From Porites lobata (lineage: Eukaryota; Cnidaria; Anthozoa; Scleractinia; Poritidae): a stretch of DNA of 64,000 nucleotides. How positions within the stretch are numbered: position 1 is the first letter of the stretch; every line of letters starts with the position of its first letter. The notes under the pieces were generated by a model. The model searched no databases. It was given only the letters and a program-made list of their open reading frames with translations, and was not told the DNA's origin. Positions 46,906-58,220 of the stretch are shown here, piece by piece. A program made the translations under genes and the position numbers. The DNA lies in contig CALNXK010000024.1 of NCBI GenBank assembly GCA_942486035.1, positions 1,546,001-1,610,000 on the forward strand, given 5' to 3'.

Positions 46906-49900
46906 ATGGCGGCTCATGTGGAAGAAGAGCCTGATTTACCTGAAGAAGTTACTGAATCTCTTGAGACTTTTCACGAAGCTTTGGGTAAAGTTGAAGATGT
47001 TTTCAAGCCTCTTCTAGAGACCTCAGTTGATGACCTAAAGGAAAAGGTTTGAAGTTCCCTTTATAAAAAAACATATAGCGTACATGAAACCCTCAACTTG
47101 ATTTTGATAAGCGGAAACTTTACGTTGTATAGCTTTCATTTTAATATCGTATCTTGACATTTTTTAAACGTTAAATTAAATTTTTGGTCACCTACGCTCT
47201 TAACTAATCCTGAAACTTCAAAACTTCAAGGAAAACAAGGAAACGGTTTCTTTTGATCACGAGACCAGGCTCTGATCGCATATTCGTTCAACACTCTTAT
47301 TAAAATTAATGTTGTCTTTAGCTGCGTTGTATGAAGTGAAGAAATCAACTCAAAAGAACGTTAAAGGTAAAACAAAATACGAAGCTGGTGAGGGTTATTC
47401 TCAGAAAAACAGAGAGATCGACACCCTGCAATTTGTAGTCACATGTACAAAAGTATTCTTAAAAGTTCTTACAAGGTTTATGACTCTTTTATGTTTGTGG
47501 CACATAAAACACGTCAGAGCCGAAAGTTGAATTGATTAAAGCGGGAACAGCCTGCAAAAACAGCCATCTCTCCTCTCTCCTCGCCGCTAGGGATGTTTCA
47601 CCAGGAGAGCCACGTCTGTGCCTCAGCAACAGAAATTCCAACTGATGAGATATAGGGCGCTTTCCATTTACGAAAAAACCCGGAAATTTCGGTGGTAGCA
47701 AAAGTGGAATTTCCGATTGGTAAAAAGTTGTTCCATTTGGTCCCCGCTGGCGGGTGCCCGAGGGACCTGTTTCACCAGGAGAGGACCACCTTTTAGATTT
47801 TCCACTTTTTCTGTTTTCCTCAACCGACGAAAACGTGTTCCATTTACCACCAACAGAAATTCCAAACTGATAAATGGAAAGCGCCCATAATCTGTGTGAA
47901 AACTGGTTGGGAGCTCTGATTGGTCGACAAAGTAGTTATATTGTTTTAATTATTGTTTGCGATTGACAGACAAAAGACAAACAGTCATAATGGTACAATG
48001 TAAATGCAATGAATCTATGACAAAACGGTCAATTTTCGTGGGATATATTTTTCTTTAGCAGAAACATTTGAGCTTTTCTGGAGCTCATTTGTTGAAGGAA
48101 AAAAAGAAACAAAAAAAGAGGAAAAAAACTTTACCATTAGATTATCAACCAGGAGAATATATTTGAACAAACTGACATTTGGAACCCCATGACTACCAGA
48201 TTTATTATGTAAACATCAATATGGAGTTTCTGTCACTGAGCTGTAAACGTCTCTCCTGGTGAAATGTCTCTAGCGGGGAGCAAGGACAGATGGCTGTTTT
48301 CACAGGCTCAGATGAGGATAGCCTAACTGATATCTTCAATCTTATAACAGTCAAGTCAGTGTTAAATTTAGTGAACCTTCATTGGGCTTCCAAAACTACA
48401 GAATACAGGGTCTTATTTGTTGGTTCTTTTTCATTTTTGATAACACTTGGAGAACAAGTCCTATTTTAACTTTTTATGTTCTTTTTTAGATGAATCCACT
48501 GGAAAGTGCAAAACTTGACCTAGTAGTTGCTTATGCTATTAACTCAATGTTCTGGAGTAAGTTTTTTTTGAAACTACTTTTCCAGCTTCTTAACAAAAGC
48601 CTTCCTTTACTTACACAGTTAAAGAAAAAAACTGCCTTTAGCCAAAAAGAAAATAGTATAAATGTGGGATAATACTACCAAAAAGGTTTAGTTGAGCAGG
48701 ATTAACAAAACTTCCAAAGTTTCAAAAGTCATAACTACATGTGTACAAGGAAAAGCTGATAAGCTGGAATCATGAGTTTTTTATATACTGTAAACTACTA
48801 CTTATAAGCTCCCCCAGTTATAGGCATATCTGCCTGTAAACAAAAAAAAGGCATCCGATCATAACCCCCCACCTCCCCTTCGTAGATAAAAGCACCCCTC
48901 CAAATGTATATAAATGAATTTGATTTATTATTATCTTAGTTATAAGCCCCCTTGGATTCAAGCCTCTCCATAGGCAAGTCCTGATCCTAAAACCCCTTAT
49001 GAAGATGTACAATGTGTAAGCCCAGTACTTATAAGCGGTAGTTTACAGTATCCCATGAAATTGAATTCTATGGAGTGTTGTGTAGAATTTTTCATTGTGA
49101 AAATAATATATGTGTGACTCTCTTTTTGTAGTGTATCTTACCACTCAAGGTGTAAACCCACGTGAGCATCCTGTGAAATCTGAACTGGTAAAGTCATTTG
49201 CCTGGAATACACAGAGCTGCATGTAGTACCATTATATCATTATTTATTATAACAAATAAAGAAGCCTCAACTGTGCTCTGTTCTGTTCTAAAGCAGGCAG
49301 AAAGAAAGATGTGTATCACATTCCTTTTTAGAATGGACCAAATGTCATGATGTGATTGTTTTTTGAATGGCTAAGAAAGATGATTATGAGTTCAGACCAT
49401 ACAAAATAGGTGCGGGGCAGCAAAGTTTTAGTTTTAAAAAATTTTAAATAATGGAGAATATTGGTACAATATCACTGGAAAAAGGTGCTGGAGCACACAA
49501 CTCATGATTCCTTACTAATCCTCACAATAAGACTATATTTTTTTAACACTATTTTTTCTCATGCTCTTTTCATCCCTTTGTATTGTAGTATTGTTTAAGC
49601 TGTATCCTGTAGGTTGTGCACATCGGCAGGTTTTGAAGGTCATAGAAGTTCTTTAACTTGTTTGCTGCCATTTGTTGTCATTGTAGGACAGGATAAAGAA
49701 GTACATGGGGAAAGTAAAAGAAGCAACAGAAAAGAAAGAAGGTCAGTATCTCCTCTGATCCCTTAGAAAAACTAGCAATTTATCTGGAATCTACTTAAAT
49801 TGAATAAACAATAAGTGTAAAACTAGAACTTCCTGCTTTACAAGGACGACATTGTGTAATTAAAACCCCCCTAACTCTGGGGACTGTGGCAACAAATACT

Positions 49901-52870
49901 TGATTCGAAATTTGTCAGTGATGATGCCTGTCTTAAATGATCCCCTAAACTGTTTAACAACACCACTCCACTATAGCTGAAACTCTTTTTGAAGGTTTCA
50001 TTGCAGGAAAGTGGTACTGCTAGCGTGTTTACCATATTTCTTATGTTACAAGGCTTAAGTCCATACGATTAATAAATTTTGAGCTCAAATTGTCAAGAGT
50101 TTCATTCTTATAAAAAGTCTTATACATAAGAATAAATAAATCAAACTTATGTGGCAGCTCAAGTTTATGCCAATTAAGTGACTGAAAGAGCTCATCCAGG
50201 CAAGCATTGTAATTTGATGTTGTGATTATACAAGCAGCGCAGTTCTGTAGTTTCTGCAGCTTCTGGGAGAGGCCCTTATTACAATTTCCCCAAACTGTAA
50301 CTGAAGTGAGGCTCTACATGTACAAGAGCATGATAAAATAGTCACGAGGGACAAAGTTTCTGACGTGCTTAATTGCACTGATGCCTGAAGCAACCTTAAG
50401 TTTTTAGAAATCATCTGAATATCGTCATCCCAATTCAGGTTCTGGTCAATTTTTTTCCCAGCCACTGGGATAATTGATATCAGGCTATAATTGGTCATAT
50501 CTGAACGTTTTCCTTCATTCTTGTAGAGTGGAGTAACTCTTGGGCTTTCCACTCATCTGCAAATATTTTCTTTTTAATTGACAAATTGAATAGACACGAC
50601 AATGATTCAGAAATCAAATCACGACACTCTCTCAGAAGCTTGCCAGAAATATTGTCAAGACCTGTCGCTTTCGATTTACAAAGTTTAGATGTACTGTTTT
50701 GTTTACAGGTAGGGGGAGCTTATAAGTGGCAGTTTGAGGGTTGATTGAAGAGAGGGAAGAATTATTATTATTATTATTTTCAATCTGTTTTGTCATAGCA
50801 TCTCTAAGGATCGATAAGGGTGCTGCTAAGAGATTTGTGAAGAGTGCATTGTGGAATCCATCAGGTATCTTAGAAAGTAACTTGTTATAGTGACACCTAC
50901 GTTTTGTGCATACATGTGTTGTACTTAAAGTAGAACAATGTCTACAGTGACAGATAGCTCTTGTTCCTGCATGGAAACCATATCAGATAGGGCTTTTATG
51001 CACAGTGGTTTCTGTATCGAAGCAGAATTCGCGGCTCCTATCTTGAAAGTGGATCATCACTAACTGCTACCCTTCGCGGCAGTATGAACAGGTGTTCATG
51101 TATGTAGACAAATTATTAAACTATCCAGTATAGCAGAAACAGTAACCAGATGTCATATGTCTGCAGTTCGACTTAACAAACAGTTTTTACTTAACTACTG
51201 CAGTTTGGAAATACGTGTGGACAGCGTTAAGTCTGACTTTTCATTCAAAGTCTACTGGCTTCAGTTTGACCAAGCCAGGTCCCTAAAAAATATGCAAATT
51301 AGCAACTGAATGCCATAACTGTTGCATCCACAACTGAGATGATCTTCTGTTATTTAATTGCTTTGACTACCTTGTACACGTAAGTTGTTGTGTTTTATTG
51401 CAGGCAAGAAGAGGAGCCCGCAATCCTAATCTCCAGGTTGTTATTATGCATGCGTCGCATGTATGTAACCAGCATTCGTTTAGATTTCCACTAAGTATGA
51501 GTGGAATGCACAAAATGCAATTTGATCCCTCACGTTTCGACTTCCTACCCCTCATCATCTGATCACGTGCGTTTTGATCAACTGTCACGTGAAACTAACG
51601 CAAAGCACAGCCTTGGAGCAAAAGCGTTTGGACCTCTGATTGTTGTTGCCTGCACTCCCTAACCTTTGGTTATTACCTAGTTTAGAAATTATTTTGTTTG
51701 GCTTACAGATAAAAAGGATTCTTCACAAGATGGAGGAGAAACTTCAAGCAAAGAAGGTGAATCAAACATTTGTCAGTATCATTTAAATCAATGAGGGTGC
51801 CTGCCGAACCTCGTATATTAAAGAGGCCACAAAATGTAAATCAATGTGCATTATTCATCAAGCGTGAGATCCCTATTGCTTGGATGCTCATCTTGTGTTG
51901 GGTGTGTGCCAAGTGTGTGTTTTTATGGGCCAAGAAGAATTGATAATGGCGTTATATTTGGCCTTATTAATAGTTTCATACCAATTTACTCTTCTTAGCC
52001 ATCGTGCACTCCACCAGAGTGTAAAGTAGCCGGTCTGTTGCCTTCTCTCCATTCATTTGTGTCCAGTCATCATAAAGGTCCAGGTTTCAAATTTCAGCCA
52101 AGCCTAAATTTGTTCAGGTTTTTTTTAACTATACTCAAATTGAAAACATCAACTGTAATTACCACTAGCCGTGATTGCTGTGAGCTGGAGCAAACTAAAA
52201 TCTTTTTCATCGGGAACTTGTACTCATGACCCTCCACACGCCAATTAAATACTCTTGCTAGTTCATGATCATCATCATCGTCATCATCATCATCATCACC
52301 ATTATTATCATCATCATCATCGTTATCATTGTCATCTTCTCTTCGTCAGTGTCTTCTGTATCTTCCTCCTTCTCCTCCTCCTCCTCATCATCATGAAAAG
52401 GAGGAGGATGAGCCTCATCATCATCATTATCAATAATTTGCTTTACTGAAATACAAGAAGTTTTTAGCTTGTCTTTGGCGAGACCTCTCCCGCTTGTGGG
52501 AGAGGCCACCTCGATTTCCCTTTTCTTACAAATAGCCTTGTTATCTAATAAAATTATTGCAAGAAAGTCGTTAAACTAGGAATTCATCGTAGTAAGGCAA
52601 TTATGAATTAGCATTGTAAATCAATACTTGCTTTCGAATCCAGTCCTGGTGTTCATCCTGTTATATGCGTGTTACAATTATGGCTCGCCTGTCAGTCGCT
52701 GTTCGAGAAAAAAACTGGAATCGAGCCTTAAAAGTGGGGCAGCATACCGGTCTACTTGTACTGACTGTTACTAATATCCTTTGCCCATAGCTAACAAGAA
52801 TGCAGAAAAACGCAAGATTGAAGACAAGTCCACCACGCCTTCAGAGAAAAAGAAGAAGAAAAAGAAGTAG
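46906..52870 (+). CDS. C1D: C1D / Rrp47-type nuclear exosome cofactor
   Basis: Six exons: 46906-47046, 48490-48556, 49132-49187, 49687-49741, 51709-51756, 52791-52870. They total 447 nt, 148 aa. All introns are GT-AG and phases join. Seen: an acidic N-terminus, VTESLETFHEALGKVEDVFK, then the family core NPLESAKLDLVVAYAINSMF followed by YLTTQGVNPREHPVKSEL and DRIKKYMGKVKEATEKKE. These match the C1D core PLEQAKVDLVSAYTLNSMFW / TQGVNPKEHPVK. The C-terminus is Lys-rich (EKKKKKKK), as in Rrp47/Lrp1. Family role: nuclear RNA-binding partner of Rrp6/EXOSC10 in rRNA 3'-end processing; the mammalian protein also binds DNA and acts as a corepressor. AATAAA follows at 52906. The introns carry nested MITEs and a LINE fragment. 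Confidence 0.93.
47548..48309. mobile_element. Inverted-repeat element in C1D intron 1, host of a nested MITE
   Basis: Left AGCCTGCAAAAACAGCCATC ... GGATGTTTCACCAGGAGAG and right CTCTCCTGGTGAAATGTCTC ... GATGGCTGTTTTCACAGGCT are inverted ends of about 60 bp. The interior beyond the nested element is AT-rich and non-coding. Confidence 0.75.
47655..47886. mobile_element. MITE (GGGCGCTTTCC ends) nested in the C1D intron element
   Basis: GGGCGCTTTCCATTTA and TAAATGGAAAGCGCCC are 16-bp perfect terminal inverted repeats, flanked by ATA on each side (47652-47654, 47887-47889). Same family ends as 14150-14319. Confidence 0.85.
48786..49050. mobile_element. MITE in C1D intron 2
   Basis: TACTGTAAACTACTACTTAT and its inverse ATAAGCGGTAGTTTACAGTA bound the element. 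The interior repeats TATAAGCCCCC. Single-ended relatives are seen near 11958 and 50715. Confidence 0.75.
50040..50900 (-). mobile_element. LINE reverse-transcriptase fragment with internal deletion, in C1D intron 4
   Basis: On the minus strand: KATGLDNISGKLLRECRDLI and KKKIFADEWKAQ (about 50650-50540), VTPLYKNEGKRSDMTNYSLI and SIIPVAGK (about 50535-50460), then directly NLNWDDDIQMISKNLRLLQA. In another frame VWGNCNKGLSQKLQKLQNCA follows, and LFQSLNWHKLELPHKFDLF runs to a stop near 50045. The segment between SIIPVAGK and NLNWDD, which in intact elements holds the catalytic FADD/YADD core, is missing. Dead copy. Confidence 0.75.
52264..52330. repeat. (CAT/ATC)n trinucleotide microsatellite
   Basis: Runs of CAT/CAC triplets, extended by TCC-rich triplets to about 52395, within the last C1D intron. 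Open frames here encode only His- or Met/Asp/Glu-rich artefacts. Confidence 0.9.
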
Positions 52871-52905
52871 TAGTTACAGAAAGCCAGGACGTGTGTAAAT
52901 AACTA

Positions 52906-52911
52906 AATAAA
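52906..52911 (+). terminator. Polyadenylation signal of C1D
   Basis: AATAAA 36 bases after the TAG stop codon, in AACTAAATAAAATATG. Confidence 0.7.
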
Positions 52912-53045
52912 ATATGTTTTTGTCACATATTTGATCCTCTGCTGATGTTTCTGTAAGTACATTGTAAATAAGTTGCAAAAGGGGCTTGTTAAAGTGATCT
53001 TTATTTACAGTGCTTAGCAAATCGTGCCAGTTAGTCCTACGTTCA

Positions 53046-53260
53046 CACCCGGGGGGGTGGGGGATACTCTGTTATATCCAGGGTCTGGAAAAACCCTGAA
53101 AACCACACCTTGTGCAGTGGCACGGCTTTCCCCCTTCTACCCAGGCAAATTGCCCATGTTCCTATTCAAATATTTTGGTCTGAAAAGGGTTACGTGTTCC
53201 AGGTAGCATGCTGAACACTTCCACCCGAATTACCGAAGTGTCCCCCTCGTATTATCACCA
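53046..53260. repeat. GGGATACTC-family element, degraded
   Basis: It starts CACCCGGGGGGGTGGGGGAT and contains TCTGAAAAGGGTTACGTGTT, akin to the TGAAATAGGGTA phrases at 39.6 kb. The right edge is uncertain. Confidence 0.35.
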
Positions 53261-53300
53261 CAGCAAGTGCCCGTCATGGTACTGCTACAAAAATTGTAAA

Positions 53301-53539
53301 CTACGAGTAGTCCCTCATTTTCCCTAAGGATAGCAGAGCAAGCAAAGCGCGAGCGCGGGTGAAAATCACCCCACCCGAGAAAGGCGAGACGCGGCGGGAG
53401 AGAGAAAGGCTTTGTCTGTAGTGCCTCGTATTTCTCTCTCCCCTCTGCGTCAACCCTTTTTCGCGTTAGGTGATTTTCACGTGCGCTCGTGTTTCGCTCG
53501 CTCTATTATCCCTGAGGGAAAATGAGGGACTACTCATAG
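53301..53539. mobile_element. MITE with CTACGAGTAGTCCCTCATTT ends
   Basis: The left end CTACGAGTAGTCCCTCATTT... GGGTGAAAATCACC is mirrored by GGTGATTTTCACGTGCGC ... AAATGAGGGACTACTCATAG, inverted repeats of about 70 bp. A solo end lies at 62571-62605. Confidence 0.85.
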
Positions 53540-54164
53540 CCTACAAAGATTGGTACGACCCTTTCACTCGAGTTGTGTCAACGTGTAGAGAGCATTCATT
53601 TTACATGGAGGAGAAAATTTAATCTCATTAACAGGTTTTCACTGCCAATTAGTGCAAGACTGGTAGAGTAATGTAATGGAGGGATGATGGGAGGAAACAA
53701 AGACTTTCTCATTTCCTCTTTTTATTTGGGAGATTTTGATATAAAAAAATATACCGTACACGCAGAATTGTATTTCTTTCAATGCTTACATGAACTCTCT
53801 TTCTTATTACTTCTGGTTGATGCCTCGTCAAGTTGACGGAAAGACAACTGACCTCATAAGGCTCGATCTCTAATGCTGTCCAGCTCAGTGTCCCGCAACA
53901 GTGTCTATCATGTAATGTAGATGTCGGACTTCCTTTTTTAGCCCTCTCACCCATGTTATAATCAGCTATTGCGCTGGAAAAAACATGTCCAAAAAGTGAA
54001 ATTCTTCTGTTTTGAATGTTACTTAATGGTCACTTTTACCATAAAGTCCACTATGGGTAATTAACCTGCCCTTCCAGGATATTTTTTTTAAGTATGCAAT
54101 TCTGTTGGTTTGGTTTAACACCATCAAATGTTGGCACCATTCATTACTCCACAAACTTTTCAAC

Positions 54165-54700
54165 CCAACCCAAAAGTTTTCCTCAACTTGCTGCGCTTTT
54201 CGAATGAATGATGATTTTTGTCTACCAAAAAGTTTTTAAAGTTTGTATTCTCGCTTTTTCACACTTTTGACTTTAGTCGTGACGTGCGGGTGAAGTGCAA
54301 AAGAGGCTATTGTAGTCTTCCCATATTCATTAGTTTTGTCAAACTGATAGTGGTGATCAATATCAATGAGCAATCAAATGTTAGGAGTCAAAATGGTTCT
54401 TGTGCTAGCAATTCGGCGTTAACACTAGTTTTCCTCCACTTTCTTCGCTTTTATTGTCTACCGAGAAGTTTGGAAAGTTTGCACGTTTCTTTCCCGGTAC
54501 TTTCAAATTTATTCAGGGGCAAGCTTGTGGTAATTCACACGGCAAAAGTCCTTTTTCAAAAATACCATAATACGCTTTGTTGTCCCTCCAAAGTTTTGCA
54601 TTAGCATTGTTTTCAATTTCTCTTGGGGCGAAAGGCCTATTGTCTACTCATTCACTAGCCAGTTTTGTCATCGATTTTTCAAGTTTTAATCAAGTCGGCA
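54165..54700 (+). repeat. Possible diverged tandem repeats of about 250 bp
   Basis: GTTTTCCTCAACTTGCTGCG ... TTGTCTACCAAAAAGTTT near 54175-54235 is echoed by GTTTTCCTCCACTTTCTTCG ... TTGTCTACCGAGAAGTTT near 54427-54472. A 128-codon open frame spans part of this, without recognised similarity. Confidence 0.35.
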
Positions 54701-56630
54701 TTTTTTTGTTCTGAATGCGTCTAATTAAAGCGTTAGTCTAATTGTTCATTGATGAACTGAGTGCTATTTTTCTCAATGTATTGTCAAGTCCCATGCTTAT
54801 CCACTAGTATACTGTTTTCAACCAAGAGCTACGTTATGCAATTGAGCGAGTCGGCAAACTTCTCAAACGTTTTTTTTAATGTGACCAATCTATGCTTTGA
54901 TTGCCCATTGTTGAACATAGAGTGCGTGCTCTTCTCATATACAGTTTCAAGAAAAGATTTATCAAAAACATTTCTCACACTGGTTTGAATTTTAATCTCG
55001 CGACCGTATAAATTGAGACACAAATTTTAAGTTATTTAACTGCGTTTAAAGCCAGAAACCTCCGTACTTGCTTTGCCTGCGGTGAAGTGAAGAGCAAACT
55101 CAGCTAGGTGATCTTTGGTCTGGAATAAGATTCTCTATTGCCTCCTCGAAAACAACAGGTTTGTTCTTAGTTCAACTTTAACTTGTGGTTACGCTATCGC
55201 TTACTTTTTTTCTGAAAAAAATTAGAAGTCAATTTAAAGAAACGGTGATAAGCGTCCAAATTGCTTTAACGGTTCTTACTGGTTACTTTCTTACTTCAGA
55301 AAGAAATTATTCTTTTAGACTTTACATAACGGATTTTCTGTCATAATTCTGTCCTGAGTGTTATTTAATGTGTCGCCCGAAGTTACCTGTAAACTTGCAT
55401 GGTCCGTTTGTTACGTTGGCTCGATGAATGTTGAACTGGAGGGACAAAAATGTAATAAAGGCTTACGTGAAGTCAACAAGATAAAGTGGAGTTGCGATTG
55501 TTAGGGTCAAATGGGCCTATTTTCTTGATGCTATGTAGTTAGAATTTTCCGCTGTGATTAACTTCGAAGTGTTTAATTCTGTAGACTCCACTTACAAAAT
55601 AAACATCAAACTTTGGACAGTTTTTTATTACTCTGACTCAGACTATATACTTTTATATTTGATTAACCGCGACCTTTATTAGTTAATGTACGATTTGAAC
55701 GTAAATTATGCTTTTATGCCGCGCAACCGGGATGCAACAAACCAACTGTTGGCAATTTTGGCGAAGAGTGCTTAGTTTGCGCCGGGCCGGGAGAGAATTA
55801 CAATTCTTCCCGGGACGATTCAGGCTGACATAAGATAATAGTCGACAGAGGGGCAAGACAGGTGTGAATAAAACTGAAGGTAACGAGAAACCAGTTAAAC
55901 AAGAAAATAAGGTTAATTCGGAGTACAATTCTTAACGTGTTAGTACGGAAGTATTTACACCAACAAACAACGCTTTCCATTTTTTAACAGGTACTGCCTG
56001 ACATGAAGAAAAGCAGAACAACTTGCCTTCCAGAAAAGTCTTCAAAATAACAATAAAAGTACTGCCACGGTCCTTAAAAAGGATATGCAGCCAACTCATT
56101 TGTGTGTCTATCATTAATTTATTCAGTATATACCAAACCTATGGTAAGTTCATTGTTTGCACAACACAGTCGGTTAGTCGGGTCTTCATGCAATTTTCCA
56201 TTGTTTTGAACAGGTTATTATTTTAGATACATTTAAAGAAAAGGTCGTTGAGGTGGAATAGAACATCATTATTAACAATAATAACCTACTGTTTCAATTC
56301 AGTGACCATAATAATAACCTGCTGCTTCTAAAACCATGGAAAAGTACGCGCTCGGTCATTATTTAAAAAAGGTCTCAAGGCTCACCGAATAACTAATGTT
56401 AAGTTTTCATGTTACATCTTTCTTTTAAATAATTTTGATCTGAGCTTTTCGTCTCTCTGACAATTCTGGTTTGGTATATACACCAAGAAAACTGCAACTT
56501 CTACTTAGTTACAAATTAAACCTTTTCAAGTGTCACATAGAAAAATGTCACAATCTAAAACAACAAAGCACAAAAGTTAGGTAAAAAAGGTAAGTAGCAA
56601 GGTAAGTTTATTGATATAGTTTCTTTTTTT
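54701..56630. other. Intergenic, nothing recognised
   Basis: AT-rich sequence with only short, unconvincing open frames on both strands. No splice-flanked conserved block seen. Confidence 0.5.
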
Positions 56631-58220
56631 GCCCTGGGGACTAAGTGCTCCGCCCAGAGGGGGGAGAGCCCTGGGGACTAAGTGCTCCGCCCAGAGGGGG
56701 GAGAGCCCTGGGGACTAAGTGCTCCGCCCAGAGGGGGGAGAGCCCTGGGGACTAAGTGCTCCGCCCAGAGGGGGGAGAGCCCTGGGGACTAAGTGCTCCG
56801 CCCAGAGGGGGGAGAGCCCTGGGGACTAAGTGCTCCGCCCAGAGGGGAGAGCCCTGGGGACTAAGTGCTCCGCCCAGAGGGGAGAGCCCTGGGGACTAAG
56901 TGCTCCGCCCAGGGGGAGAGCCCTGGGGACTAAGTGCTCCGCCCAGAGGGGGAGAGCCCTGGGGACTAAGTGCTCCGCCCAGAGGGGAGAGCCCTGGGGA
57001 CTAAGTGCTCCGCCCAGAGGGGAGAGCCCTGGGGACTAAGTGCTCCGCCCAGGGGGGGACTAAGTGAGCCCTGGGGACTAAGTGCTCCGCCCCCAGGGGG
57101 AGAGCCCTGGGGACTAAGTGCTCCGCCCAGAGGGGGAGAGCCCTGGGGACTAAGTGCTCCGCCCAGAGGGGAGAGCCCTGGGGACTAAGTGCTCCGCCCA
57201 GGGGGAGAGCCCTGGGGACTAAGTGCTCCGCCCAGAGGGGGGAGAGCCCTGGGGACTAAGTGCTCCGCCCAGAGGGGAGAGCCCTGGGGACTAAGTGCTC
57301 CGCCCAGAGGGGAGAGCCCTGGGGACTAAGTGCTCCGCCCAGAGGGGGAGAGCCCTGGGGACTAAGTGCTCCGCCCAGAGGGGAGAGCCCTGGGGACTAA
57401 GTGCTCCGCCCAGAGGGGGAGAGCCCTGGGGACTAAGTGCTCCGCCCAGAGGGGAGAGCCCTGGGGACTAAGTGCTCCGCCCAGGGGGAGAGCCCTGGGG
57501 ACTAAGTGCTCCGCCCAGAGGGGAGAGCCCTGGGGACTAAGTGCTCCGCCCAGAGGGGGAGAGCCCTGGGGACTAAGTGCTCCGCCCAGAGGGGAGAGCC
57601 CTGGGGACTAAGTGCTCCGCCCAGGGGGGAGAGCCCTGGGGACTAAGTGCTCCGCCCAGAGGGGAGAGCCCTGGGGACTAAGTGCTCCGCCCAGAGGGGA
57701 GAGCCCTGGGGACTAAGTGCTCCGCCCAGAGGGGGAGAGCCCTGGGGACTAAGTGCTCCGCCCAGAGGGGAGAGCCCTGGGGACTAAGTGCTCCGCCCAG
57801 AGGGGAGAGCCCTGGGGACTAAGTGCTCCGCCCAGAGGGGGAGAGCCCTGGGGACTAAGTGCTCCGCCCAGAGGGGAGAGCCCTGGGGACTAAGTGCTCC
57901 GCCCAGAGGGGGAGAGCCCTGGGGACTAAGTGCTCCGCCCAGAGGGGAGAGCCCTGGGGACTAAGTGCTCCGCCCAGAGGGGGGAGAGCCCTGGGGACTA
58001 AGTGCTCCGCCCAGAGGGGGGAGAGCCCTGGGGACTAAGTGCTCCGCCCAGAGGGGGGAGAGCCCTGGGGACTAAGTGCTCCGCCCAGAGGGGGGAGAGC
58101 CCTGGGGACTAAGTGCTCCGCCCAGAGGGGGGAGAGCCCTGGGGACTAAGTGCTCCGCCCAGAGGGGGGAGAGCCCTGGGGACTAAGTGCTCCGCCCAGA
58201 GGGGGGAGAGCCCTGGGGAC
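56631..58220. repeat. Minisatellite, unit about 36 bp, about 43-45 copies
   Basis: The unit CCCTGGGGACTAAGTGCTCC followed by GCCCAGAGGGGGGAGAG repeats head to tail for 1.59 kb. Copies differ mainly in the length of the G run after CCCAGA (4, 5 or 6) and in loss of GA from CCCAGAGG. One aberrant copy (about 57045-57075) contains a partial re-duplication. The first about six and last about seven copies all carry six Gs, and inner copies mostly four or five. Open frames inside are repeat artefacts. Confidence 0.95.

Noticed and set aside
52255..52509. His-rich and Met/Asp/Glu-rich open frames
   Set aside because: Trinucleotide microsatellite in the last C1D intron.
56830..57611. Several plus-strand open frames inside the minisatellite
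   Set aside because: They encode only the translated 36-bp unit and end wherever the unit length changes. No independent evidence of coding.
56631..58220. CRISPR-like array
   Set aside because: Units are contiguous tandem copies without spacers, in a eukaryotic context. It is a minisatellite.
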